Part shown: positions 1 to 6,622 of the stretch, one piece after another
Layout: each line of letters opens with the position of its first letter
How positions within the stretch are numbered: position 1 is the stretch's first letter
Source: Limnohabitans sp.
GTDB taxonomy: Bacteria; Pseudomonadota; Gammaproteobacteria; Burkholderiales; Burkholderiaceae_C
Reading direction: 5' to 3'
Length of the DNA stretch: 11,703 nucleotides
Assembly: GCA_018883305.1 (NCBI GenBank)
Contig: VEQI01000071.1
Location: 1-11,703, forward strand
Translations under genes and position numbers: made by a program
The notes under the pieces: generated by a model
Told to the model about the DNA's origin: nothing
What the model saw: only the letters and a program-made list of their open reading frames with translations
The model's database searches: none

Positions 1-378
1 CGCCTGGGCGGTGCCGGTCAGTGCTGGCTGCATGTGACGGCGCAGGTTCGCCTGCCCTTGGTCTGTCAGCGCTGCATGGGGGCTGTGGAGATGCTGTTGG
101 CAGTAGACCGCAGCTTTCGTTTTGTGGCGGATGAAGCCACCGCAGCGCGTGAGGACGAAGAGTCAGAGGAGGATTTGCTGGTGCTTAGCCCGCAATTCGA
201 CCTGATGGGGCTGATCGAGGATGAGCTGTTGATGGCCTTGCCTCTGGTGCCTCGTCATGAGCCCGACTGCCCGACACCGGTTCAGTTGTCGGCGCAGGAT
301 GCCGGGTTTGACGAGGCTGGCGCCGAGGGGCGTCCGCACCCGTTTGCGGCGTTGGCGCAGCTCAAGCGCAAACATTGA
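1..378 (+). CDS. yceD: YceD family (DUF177) protein, 5' end cut by window edge
   Basis: The frame is open from the first base, so the start codon lies upstream of the window; 125 residues are visible. The GTG at 34 is an internal codon, because the frame before it reads as plausible YceD sequence. Visible family features are the Cys-Gln-Arg-Cys pair (codons about 22-25), an acidic middle segment rich in Glu and Asp, the conserved stretch DLMGLIEDELLMALPLVPRH, and a Lys/Arg-rich end. Proteins of this family are linked to 23S rRNA accumulation and ribosome assembly in bacteria and plants; the exact biochemical role is not settled. The gene directly upstream of rpmF is the standard place for it in proteobacteria, which supports the call. 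A 144-base gap separates it from rpmF. Confidence 0.93.
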   Translation, partial: RLGGAGQCWLHVTAQVRLPLVCQRCMGAVEMLLAVDRSFRFVADEATAAREDEESEEDLLVLSPQFDLMGLIEDELLMALPLVPRHEPDCPTPVQLSAQDAGFDEAGAEGRPHPFAALAQLKRKH

Positions 379-441
379 CGGATGGCTGGCGGGTTGGGTT
401 GGCTTCTGTCAACTGAGGGGGTAGGCGTGCCAGACGGGGAT

Positions 442-457
442 CCGCTATAATCTGCGG
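442..457 (+). promoter_or_regulatory. probable sigma70 promoter of rpmF (-10 region)
   Basis: A perfect TATAAT sits at 446-451, 71 bases before the rpmF start codon. No good -35 hexamer is seen at 16-18 bases spacing. The -10 is enclosed by the inverted repeat CCGC (442-445) / GCGG (454-457), and the segment after the -10 (CTGCGG) is GC-rich. A GC-rich discriminator is typical of ribosomal-protein promoters under growth-rate or ppGpp control; that link is inference. Confidence 0.5.
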
Positions 458-522
458 TTTTGCCGTGTCGCCCATGCTTTGGGGCGCAGGCCGTTGAACC
501 CCATTCATGTCAGGAGCCGATC

Positions 523-705
523 ATGGCCGTCCAGCAAAACAAAAAGTCTCCTTCCAAGCGCGGCATGCACCGCTCGCACAACGCCCTGAATGTGCCGGGC
601 ATTGCCGTTGAGCCCACCACGGGCGAAACCCACCTGCGTCACCACATCAGCCCGAACGGCTTTTACCGTGGTCGCAAGGTGCTCAAGACCAAGACTGAAG
701 CCTGA
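523..705 (+). CDS. rpmF: 50S ribosomal protein L32
   Basis: This 60-residue basic protein starts MAVQQNKKSPSKRGMHRSH and carries the VEPTTGETHLRHHISPNGFYRGRKV core typical of betaproteobacterial L32, a component of the large ribosomal subunit. The ATG at 523 is chosen because an AGGAG Shine-Dalgarno (512-516) lies six bases before it and because L32 proteins begin with this sequence; a longer frame from 460 has no family support. Its place between yceD and plsX is the widespread yceD-rpmF-plsX-fab arrangement, which ties ribosome production to membrane lipid synthesis. It probably has its own promoter at about 446. A stem-loop follows its stop codon and may reduce read-through into plsX. Confidence 0.98.
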   Translation: MAVQQNKKSPSKRGMHRSHNALNVPGIAVEPTTGETHLRHHISPNGFYRGRKVLKTKTEA

Positions 706-722
706 TTTTTCAGCCGATGCAC

Positions 723-756
723 AGGCCCGTCGCTCACCTGGTGGCGCGGGCCTTTG
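723..756 (+). terminator. stem-loop between rpmF and plsX, possible partial terminator
   Basis: AGGCCCG (723-729) pairs with CGGGCCT (747-753), and the inner CGC/GCG (731-733/744-746) extends the stem. Only a short, interrupted T run follows (TTTGTATT), so termination is probably incomplete. It lies 18 bases after the rpmF stop and could lower expression of the fatty-acid genes relative to L32. Confidence 0.45.
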
Positions 757-801
757 TATTGATACTCTTCCCTTGTTGACTGATCGATTCCCGATTTGCC
801 C

Positions 802-1851
802 ATGATCACCCTGGCTGTTGATGTCATGGGCGGCGATCACGGCCCCGAGGTTACGCTGGCGGCATCCCGTCGCTTTCTCGATCAGCATCCCCAAGCCCGT
901 TTGCGCCTGGTCGGTCTGCCCGACCGGCGAGAGGGTTGGACTCATCCCCGCGCCGAGTGGGTGGATGCCACGGAAGTCGTCACCATGGATGACCCGGTGG
1001 AGGTGGCATTGCGCCGCAAAAAGGGTTCGTCCATGCGCCTGGCCATTGAGCAAGTGCGTGATGGCAAGGCGCAAGCCGCTGTATCTGCTGGCAACACGGG
1101 CGCTTTGATGGCTATCGCGCGCTATGTTCTGAAAACTCTGGATGGCATTGACCGCCCTGCCATTGCGGGTCAGATGCCCAATGTCAAGGGTGGGGGCACC
1201 ACCATGTTGGATCTGGGTGCCAACGTGGATTGCACGCCAGAGCACCTGTTGCAGTTTGCGGTCATGGGGTCAGCGCTCGTTTCAGTGCTGCTGGATATCG
1301 AGAATCCTTCCGTCGGACTTTTAAATATTGGCGAAGAAGTCATTAAGGGTAACGAAAATATCAAAAAAACCGGTGAATTGCTTCGAAAAGCTGCCAACAA
1401 TGGCGATTTAAACTTTTATGGCAATGTCGAGGGAAACGATATTTTTAAAGGCACCACGGACATCGTGATTTGTGATGGCTTTGTCGGCAATGTGGCCCTG
1501 AAAGCCAGTGAAGGCCTGGCCAGCATGGTGAGCACAATTCTGCGGGAAGGTTTTTCTTCCAATATCTTCACGAAATTGATGGGTATATGTGCTTATCCGG
1601 TTTTAAATTCCTTTAAAAAGCGAGTTGACCATCGTCGACACAATGGCGCGGCCTTGCTGGGTCTGCGTGGACTGGTCTTCAAGAGCCATGGATCCGCGGA
1701 TGCTCTGGCCTTTGAAACCGCTTTGACCCGTGCCTATGAAGCGGCCCGTCACGAACTGTTGGATCGGGTGCGCGCTCGCATCGCCCATGCCGCTCCTCTG
1801 CTATCGGCATCGAACGAGGATAATGGCGCCATGCATGGAGCCCAGGCTTGA
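802..1851 (+). CDS. plsX: phosphate acyltransferase PlsX
   Basis: PlsX converts acyl-ACP and phosphate to acyl-phosphate, the donor used by PlsY to make lysophosphatidic acid, the first step of phospholipid synthesis. It is a peripheral membrane enzyme. The 349-residue product has the usual family length. It begins MITLAVDVMGGDHGP and contains SAGNTGALMA (residues 95-104), the MLDLGANVDC segment (135-144), GNVEGNDIFKGTTDIVICDGFVGN (207-230) and RGLVFKSHGSAD (289-300), all family hallmarks. ATG 802 is preferred over TTG 796 because it matches the normal N-terminus; neither has a clear Shine-Dalgarno. Bases 1321-1620 (residues about 174-273) are about 41% GC by hand count, well below the flanks, with A/T-ending codons unlike neighbouring genes. 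The stop codon overlaps the fabH start. Confidence 0.97.
   Translation: MITLAVDVMGGDHGPEVTLAASRRFLDQHPQARLRLVGLPDRREGWTHPRAEWVDATEVVTMDDPVEVALRRKKGSSMRLAIEQVRDGKAQAAVSAGNTGALMAIARYVLKTLDGIDRPAIAGQMPNVKGGGTTMLDLGANVDCTPEHLLQFAVMGSALVSVLLDIENPSVGLLNIGEEVIKGNENIKKTGELLRKAANNGDLNFYGNVEGNDIFKGTTDIVICDGFVGNVALKASEGLASMVSTILREGFSSNIFTKLMGICAYPVLNSFKKRVDHRRHNGAALLGLRGLVFKSHGSADALAFETALTRAYEAARHELLDRVRARIAHAAPLLSASNEDNGAMHGAQA
1321..1620 (+). other. low-GC tract inside plsX
   Basis: Hand counts in 60-base blocks give about 32, 42, 48, 53 and 30% GC, against about 67% at 841-900. The reading frame is intact and the encoded residues are PlsX-like, so the change is mainly in codon choice (many AAA, AAT, ATT, TTT and TTA codons). 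Local recombination with a lower-GC relative, or selection on the RNA, could explain it. Confidence 0.6.
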
Positions 1852-2852
1852 ACAACGTATTTGCCCGCATCACCGGCACAGGCAGTTTTCTGCCCCCACG
1901 CCGACTGACCAATGACGATCTGGTGGCCGAACTGGCTCAGCGCGGGGTAGAAACCTCCTCTGAGTGGATCGTTGAGCGTACCGGTATCCAGGCACGTCAC
2001 TTTGCAGCTGCCGGGGTGGGGAGCAGCGACCTGGGCTTTGAAGCCGCCCGTCGCGCTTTGGAGGCTGCTGGTCGTCAGCCGCAAGACATCGACCTCATCA
2101 TCGTGGCAACCTCCACGCCGGACATGGTGTTCCCCTCCACGGCTTGCATGATTCAGCACAAGCTGTCGCAACTGGAATCGGGCGGTGCTGGCATCATCGG
2201 TGCTGCCGCTTTTGATGTTCAGGCCGTGTGCAGTGGTTTTGTCTATGCCTTGACCGTGGCTGACGCCATGATCCGCGGCGGCAATGTGCGCCGTGCACTG
2301 GTCATCGGCGCAGAGGTGTTCTCCCGAATTCTCGATTTCAATGATCGAACCACCTGCGTGCTGTTTGGTGACGGCGCTGGCGCTGTGGTGCTGGAAGCCA
2401 GCGACAAGCCAGGCATTCTGGCCAGCGACCTGCACGCGGATGGACGTCACGTGGGTATTTTGTGTGTGCCCGGCCATGTCAATGGTGGACAAGTGCTCGG
2501 GGACCCGGTGCTGAAGATGGACGGTCAGGCGGTCTTCAAGCTGGCGGTGGGCGTGCTCGAGTCAGCGGCCCGAGCCACTCTGGCCAAGGCGTCCCTTCAG
2601 GAGCAAGACATCGATTGGCTGATTCCGCACCAGGCCAACATCCGCATCATTCAAAGCACGGCCAAGAAGCTCAAGCTGCCCATGGAAAAAGTGGTGCTCA
2701 CTGTGCAGGAACACGGCAACACCTCCGCAGCTTCGATCCCCCTGGCACTGGACGCGGGCGTGCGCAGCGGACAGATTCAACCTGGCCAGCGTCTGTTGCT
2801 GGAAGGTGTGGGCGGCGGCTTTACCTGGGGTGCCGTGCTGGCCCAGTACTGA
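1848..2852 (+). CDS. fabH: beta-ketoacyl-ACP synthase III (FabH)
   Basis: FabH condenses acetyl-CoA (or a related acyl-CoA) with malonyl-ACP to start type II fatty acid synthesis in the cytoplasm. The 334-residue protein has the complete Cys-His-Asn triad: Cys128 in AVCSGF, His261 in IPHQANIR and Asn291 in HGNTSAAS. The glycine-rich end GVGGGFTWGAVL is also typical. The start is a TTG at 1848, overlapping the plsX stop in the four bases TTGA. It is the only start codon between an upstream in-frame TAA (1821) and the conserved ITGTGSFLP segment, and GGAG (1837-1840) lies seven bases before it. The overlap suggests translational coupling to plsX. fabD follows after 12 bases. Confidence 0.97.
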   Translation: MNNVFARITGTGSFLPPRRLTNDDLVAELAQRGVETSSEWIVERTGIQARHFAAAGVGSSDLGFEAARRALEAAGRQPQDIDLIIVATSTPDMVFPSTACMIQHKLSQLESGGAGIIGAAAFDVQAVCSGFVYALTVADAMIRGGNVRRALVIGAEVFSRILDFNDRTTCVLFGDGAGAVVLEASDKPGILASDLHADGRHVGILCVPGHVNGGQVLGDPVLKMDGQAVFKLAVGVLESAARATLAKASLQEQDIDWLIPHQANIRIIQSTAKKLKLPMEKVVLTVQEHGNTSAASIPLALDAGVRSGQIQPGQRLLLEGVGGGFTWGAVLAQY

Positions 2853-2864
2853 TTGAGCAACACC

Positions 2865-3815
2865 ATGAAATCATTTGCCTTTGTTTTCCCCGGTCAGGGC
2901 TCGCAAGCAGTGGGCATGATGGACGCCTGGGGCGATCACCCGGCGGTTCGTCAAACGCTTGAAGAGGCCTCCACGGCAGTGGGTCAAGACCTGGCCGCGC
3001 TGATTCACAACGGGCCCAAGGAAGACCTGGCGCTGACCACCAACACGCAACCGGTGATGCTGGTGGCCGGTGTGGCCGCCTACCGCGCCTGGCGTGCCGA
3101 GGGGGGCGAGGTGCCGGCCGCGGTGGCCGGCCATTCGCTGGGTGAATACGCGGCCCTGGTGGCTGCCGAGGTGCTCACACTGGCCGAGGCCGTGCCGCTG
3201 GTGCGCCTGCGTGCCCAAGCCATGCAGGAAGCCGTTCCAGTCGGGCAAGGTGCCATGGCCGCCATTCTCGGCTTAACTTCCGCGCAGGTCATTGAGGGTT
3301 GCGCACAGGCACAGTCCAGCTTTGGTGCGGGTTCTGCCGAGGTGGTGGATGCTGCCAACTTCAACGACCCGGCCCAGACAGTCATCGCTGGCAGCAAAGC
3401 AGCGGTGGACAAAGCCTGTGAACTGCTCAAAGGCATGGGGGCCAAACGCGCTCTGTTGCTGCCGGTGTCGGCGCCGTTCCACTCCCGTTTGATGAAGCCT
3501 GCGGCCGAGCGTTTGCAGGCGCGTCTGGCCGAACTGGCGCTGCAAGCCCCGCGTATCCCGGTGGTGAACAACATCGATGTCTCGGTGGAAACCGACCCTG
3601 CTCGTATTCGCGATGCGTTGTATCGCCAGGCTTTCGGCCCGGTGCGCTGGGTTGAGTGCGTCCAGGCCATCAAGGCGCGCGGCATCGGTGCGGTGATTGA
3701 GTGTGGTCCCGGCAAAGTGTTGGCCGGCCTCACGCGCCGAATTGACGCTGAGCTGCTCGGTGGCGCTGTCTTTGATCCCGCCAGCCTGCAAGAAACCCGA
3801 ACCCTGTTGTCCTGA
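2865..3815 (+). CDS. fabD: malonyl-CoA:ACP transacylase (FabD)
   Basis: FabD moves malonyl from CoA to the phosphopantetheine arm of acyl carrier protein, supplying the extender unit for FabH and FabF. The product is 316 residues, the usual length. It shows the N-terminal FVFPGQGSQ (Gln11), the nucleophile motif GHSLGEYAA with Ser91, Arg116 in the RLRAQAM helix, and the catalytic His206 in VSAPFHS; GPGKVLAGL near the end is also conserved. ATG 2865 is chosen because family members begin directly before the FAFVFPGQG strand; a TTG at 2853 would add four residues. No strong Shine-Dalgarno is visible, which fits coupling to fabH, whose stop lies 12 bases upstream. Only two bases separate its stop from fabG. 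Confidence 0.97.
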   Translation: MKSFAFVFPGQGSQAVGMMDAWGDHPAVRQTLEEASTAVGQDLAALIHNGPKEDLALTTNTQPVMLVAGVAAYRAWRAEGGEVPAAVAGHSLGEYAALVAAEVLTLAEAVPLVRLRAQAMQEAVPVGQGAMAAILGLTSAQVIEGCAQAQSSFGAGSAEVVDAANFNDPAQTVIAGSKAAVDKACELLKGMGAKRALLLPVSAPFHSRLMKPAAERLQARLAELALQAPRIPVVNNIDVSVETDPARIRDALYRQAFGPVRWVECVQAIKARGIGAVIECGPGKVLAGLTRRIDAELLGGAVFDPASLQETRTLLS

Positions 3816-3817
3816 TC

Positions 3818-4570
3818 ATGTCCTCTGAACTTGCTTTTGCTGGTCAAGCAGCCCTGGTGACGGGGGCTTCCCGCGGCATTGGTGCCGCCATCGCATTGAC
3901 GCTGGCCCGTCAAGGGCTGCGCGTGGTGGGCACAGCCACCACCGAGGCCGGTGCCGCCGGGATCACCCAGGCCCTGTCCGGCCATGAGGGCTGCCGCGGT
4001 GTGGTGCTGGATGTCAACAATGTCGAGGCCTCCAACGCCCTGGTAGACGAGATCGTGGCTCAGCACGGTGCCTTGCATGTGCTGGTCAACAACGCCGGCA
4101 TCACACGCGACACCCTGGCCATGCGTCTGAAGGACGAGGACTGGGACGCCGTGCTCGACACCAATCTCAAAGCGGTGTTCCGGCTTTCCCGTGCCGTGAT
4201 CCGCCCCATGATGAAGCAGCGCTATGGCCGCATCATCAGCATCACCAGTGTGGTCGGTGCCAGCGGCAATCCCGGCCAGGCCAACTATGCAGCCGCCAAA
4301 GCCGGCGTGGCGGGTATGACCCGCGCCCTGGCACGTGAGCTGGGCAGCCGAAACATCACGGTCAACTGTGTGGCCCCGGGTTTCATCGAGACCGACATGA
4401 CGTCGGCGCTGCCCGAGGCGCAGCAGCAGGCCCTGCTGGCTCAGATTCCCTTGGGGCACCTGGGCAAGCCTTCCGACATTGCACACGCGGTCGCCTATCT
4501 GGCCAGTCCGCAGGCGGCTTACATCACGGGGCAGGAACTGCACGTGAACGGCGGCATGTTCATGGCGTGA
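3818..4570 (+). CDS. fabG: 3-oxoacyl-ACP reductase (FabG)
   Basis: FabG is the NADPH-dependent reductase that converts 3-oxoacyl-ACP to 3-hydroxyacyl-ACP in each elongation round. It is a short-chain dehydrogenase of 250 residues. The Rossmann cofactor motif TGASRGIG is at 15-22 and NNAG at 91-94. The active-site residues Asn116, Ser144, Tyr157 and Lys161 are all in place, the last two in NYAAAK. The segment VNCVAPGFIETDM (182-194) and the C-terminal LHVNGGMFMA are typical of FabG rather than of unrelated dehydrogenases. The start lies two bases after the fabD stop and lacks an evident Shine-Dalgarno, so its translation probably depends on ribosomes finishing fabD. An 81-base gap with a likely promoter follows before acpP. 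Confidence 0.97.
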   Translation: MSSELAFAGQAALVTGASRGIGAAIALTLARQGLRVVGTATTEAGAAGITQALSGHEGCRGVVLDVNNVEASNALVDEIVAQHGALHVLVNNAGITRDTLAMRLKDEDWDAVLDTNLKAVFRLSRAVIRPMMKQRYGRIISITSVVGASGNPGQANYAAAKAGVAGMTRALARELGSRNITVNCVAPGFIETDMTSALPEAQQQALLAQIPLGHLGKPSDIAHAVAYLASPQAAYITGQELHVNGGMFMA

Positions 4571-4602
4571 ATGCGACCCAAACAGCTTTTTTCAATCGGA
4601 CC

Positions 4603-4626
4603 GTCCGCCCGGGTAAAATTGCGGAC
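4603..4626 (+). promoter_or_regulatory. probable acpP promoter with flanking inverted repeat
   Basis: TAAAAT (4614-4619) is a good -10 element placed 32 bases before the acpP start codon; the -35 region is weak (TTCAAT at 4591-4596). The inverted repeat GTCCGC (4603-4608) / GCGGAC (4621-4626) brackets the -10. A separate acpP promoter is expected because acyl carrier protein is needed in far greater amounts than the Fab enzymes. Whether the repeat is a repressor site is unknown. Confidence 0.5.
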
Positions 4627-4651
4627 TTCAACCTAACCCTTTGAGGGAACC

Positions 4652-4891
4652 ATGAGCGATATCGAAGCACGTGTCAAAAAAATCATCGCCGAACAACTCG
4701 GCGTGGAAGAGTCTCAAGTCACCAATGAAAAGGCCTTCGTGGCTGACCTCGGTGCCGACTCTCTCGACACGGTGGAATTGGTGATGGCGCTGGAAGACGA
4801 GTTCGGCATCGAGATCCCGGACGAAGACGCCGAGAAGATCACCACGGTGCAAAACGCGATCGACTACGCGTTGGCACACCAAAAGAGCTGA
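4652..4891 (+). CDS. acpP: acyl carrier protein
   Basis: This is the small acidic carrier that holds growing acyl chains on a 4'-phosphopantetheine arm during fatty acid and lipid A synthesis. The 79-residue protein matches AcpP throughout. The attachment site is Ser37 in GADSLDTVELVMALEDEF, followed by the conserved helix III region IPDEDAEKITTV. The ATG at 4652 has an AGGGA Shine-Dalgarno at 4644-4648. It lies between fabG and fabF, the standard order, and probably has its own promoter about 32 bases upstream in addition to read-through from the fab genes. The gap to fabF is 20 bases, so both are likely on one transcript. Confidence 0.99.
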   Translation: MSDIEARVKKIIAEQLGVEESQVTNEKAFVADLGADSLDTVELVMALEDEFGIEIPDEDAEKITTVQNAIDYALAHQKS

Positions 4892-4911
4892 TTACCTGGA
4901 GAGACTCCTGC

Positions 4912-6156
4912 ATGAGCCGTCGTCGCGTTGTCGTGACTGGCCTGGGTTGCGTCAGCCCCGTGGGCAACACGGTGGACGAGTCCTGGGCCCGTCTGCTGGC
5001 CGGCCAGTCCGGCATTGCCCCGATCACCAAGTTTGATGCCTCGGCGTTTGCCTGCCAGTTCGCGGGCGAAATCAAGGGCCTCAACCTGGATGACTACATC
5101 CCGGCCAAGGAGGCCCGCGCCATGGATGCCTTCATCCATTACGGTGTGGTTGCCGCCTTGCAGGCCGTGCAGGATTCGGGCTTGCCCACGGGCGATGCGC
5201 TCGACGAGGAGGCTGCTCACCGTATTGGCTGCCTGATTGGTTCGGGCATCGGTGGTTTGCCGCTGATCGAGAACATGCACGCCGAGTTGACAGCGCGCGG
5301 TCCTCGCCGAATTTCCCCTTTCTTTGTGCCAGCCTCGATCATCAACATGATCTCTGGCCATGTCTCCATGCGCTTGGGCTTCAAAGGCCCGAACCTGGCG
5401 GTGGTGACAGCCTGCACCACAGGTCTGCACAGCATTGGTGAGGCCTCCCGCATCATCGAATACGGCGATGCCGATGTGATGGTGGCAGGCGGTGCCGAGT
5501 CCACCGTCTCTCCGCTGGGTGTGGGTGGTTTTGCCGCCATGCGAGCCTTGTCCACGCGCAATGACGACCCCACCACCGCCTCGCGTCCCTGGGACAGAGA
5601 CCGTGATGGTTTTGTGCTGGGTGAAGGCGCGGGCGTGGTGGTGCTGGAAGAGTACGAGTACGCCAAGGCCCGTGGCGCGCGCATCTATGCCGAGGTGATT
5701 GGCTACGGTCGCAGTGCCGATGCCGGTCACATGACCGCGCCCAACATGGACGGCCCGCGCCGCGCCATGCTCAATGCCTTGCGCAATGCCGGCATCAATG
5801 CCGATCAAGTGAACTATCTGAATGCGCACGGCACCTCCACACCGCTGGGGGATGTGAACGAAATCAATGCCATCAAGGCAGCGCTGGGTGATCACGCACG
5901 TCATATCGTGGTCAACTCCACCAAGTCCATGACGGGCCATCTGCTCGGTGGTGCTGGCGGCATTGAAAGCGTGTTCACCGTCAAGGCCCTGTACGAGCAA
6001 AAGAGCCCCCCCACCATCAACGTGTTCAACCAGGACCCTGAGTGCGATCTCGATGTCTGCGCCAATGTGGCGCGCGACCTCAAGATCGACATTGCGCTCA
6101 AGAACAACTTTGGGTTTGGTGGCACCAACGGCACGCTGATCTTCAAGCGCGTCTGA
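4912..6156 (+). CDS. fabF: beta-ketoacyl-ACP synthase II (FabF)
   Basis: FabF is the condensing enzyme that elongates acyl-ACP with malonyl-ACP; in E. coli it is the one that extends palmitoleate to cis-vaccenate and adjusts membrane fluidity with temperature. The 414-residue product has the Cys-His-His set: Cys168 in VTACTTG, His306 in NAHGTSTPLGD and His343 in KSMTGHLLGGAGG, with Lys338 nearby. The gatekeeper loop GFGGTN (401-406) is present. The N-terminus MSRRRVVVTGLGCVSPVG is normal, and a purine-rich GGAGA (4898-4902) precedes the ATG. The length and the TACTTG-type nucleophile motif favour FabF over FabB. It follows acpP by 20 bases, and a small membrane-protein gene follows after 19. 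Confidence 0.98.
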   Translation: MSRRRVVVTGLGCVSPVGNTVDESWARLLAGQSGIAPITKFDASAFACQFAGEIKGLNLDDYIPAKEARAMDAFIHYGVVAALQAVQDSGLPTGDALDEEAAHRIGCLIGSGIGGLPLIENMHAELTARGPRRISPFFVPASIINMISGHVSMRLGFKGPNLAVVTACTTGLHSIGEASRIIEYGDADVMVAGGAESTVSPLGVGGFAAMRALSTRNDDPTTASRPWDRDRDGFVLGEGAGVVVLEEYEYAKARGARIYAEVIGYGRSADAGHMTAPNMDGPRRAMLNALRNAGINADQVNYLNAHGTSTPLGDVNEINAIKAALGDHARHIVVNSTKSMTGHLLGGAGGIESVFTVKALYEQKSPPTINVFNQDPECDLDVCANVARDLKIDIALKNNFGFGGTNGTLIFKRV

Positions 6157-6175
6157 CGCGTTCAACGCCTTTCCC

Positions 6176-6598
6176 ATGCAAGCTGCCCCGCAGGTCCTGT
6201 ACCCGCTGGGCAGTGATCGCGTCTGGCGATTAGGGGCGGGTTTGCTCCTGCTTTGTTCCCTCGCATTCATGGCGGTGGTGGCTGTCACGCACCCGGACGG
6301 GCGTTTGGTCGCTGCGATGGGCGTGCTGATGCTGCCGGGTGTCTGGCTGCTGGTCAATGCCAGGCCACGCCGTGACATGCAACTGGCATGGGATGGCGAA
6401 TGCTGGCATCTGCTGGGTCCGCGTCCTTTCAGCGGTCAATTGCTTTTAGTGTTGGACTTGCAGCAGGCCTTGCTTTTGCGCTGGTCCCCCCCATTTCCCG
6501 AGTCAGCGCCTGACAATCTTTGGCTGTGGATTGAGAAAGATGCAAACCCTGTCATCTGGATGGACGTTCGGCGCGCTGTATATTGGAACGCCCACTAG
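6176..6598 (+). CDS. small two-helix membrane protein, possibly YgfX-like
   Basis: I do not recognise this 140-residue protein with certainty. Two hydrophobic segments (about 18-39 and 44-62) are joined by a short turn with HPDGR. A basic patch (RPRR, 63-66) follows, which suggests that the rest is cytoplasmic. The C-terminal part (67-140) is rich in Trp and ends in WMDVRRAVYW. This layout, two N-terminal helices, a small soluble domain and a closing W-D-R-R helix, resembles YgfX (CptA), an inner-membrane protein reported in E. coli to work with SdhE/YgfY and to affect cell division proteins; the match is by eye only. The ATG has no clear Shine-Dalgarno. The gene is tightly packed, 19 bases after fabF and 24 before mucD, so it is probably co-transcribed. 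Confidence 0.7.
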   Translation: MQAAPQVLYPLGSDRVWRLGAGLLLLCSLAFMAVVAVTHPDGRLVAAMGVLMLPGVWLLVNARPRRDMQLAWDGECWHLLGPRPFSGQLLLVLDLQQALLLRWSPPFPESAPDNLWLWIEKDANPVIWMDVRRAVYWNAH

Positions 6599-6622
6599 GG
6601 TGCATTCTGGGAGTTGATCAAC

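Noticed and set aside
3080..4543. Long minus-strand open frame opposite fabD and fabG (about 487 codons)
   Set aside because: Same reason: a shadow of two well-supported genes, spanning their junction, with low-complexity composition.
4864..6378. Long minus-strand open frame opposite fabF (about 504 codons)
   Set aside because: It mirrors a high-GC coding gene whose product is complete and recognisable; the translation is His/Gly/Gln-rich with no family resemblance, and no promoter or ribosome-binding site is seen.
6585..6610. Sigma-E-like promoter before mucD (GGAAC at 6585-6589 and TCTGG at 6606-6610)
   Set aside because: The spacing is about two bases too short for the E. coli sigma-E consensus, the -35 lacks the final TT, and the start would fall almost at the mucD ATG. 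It is tempting given the context, but too weak to call.
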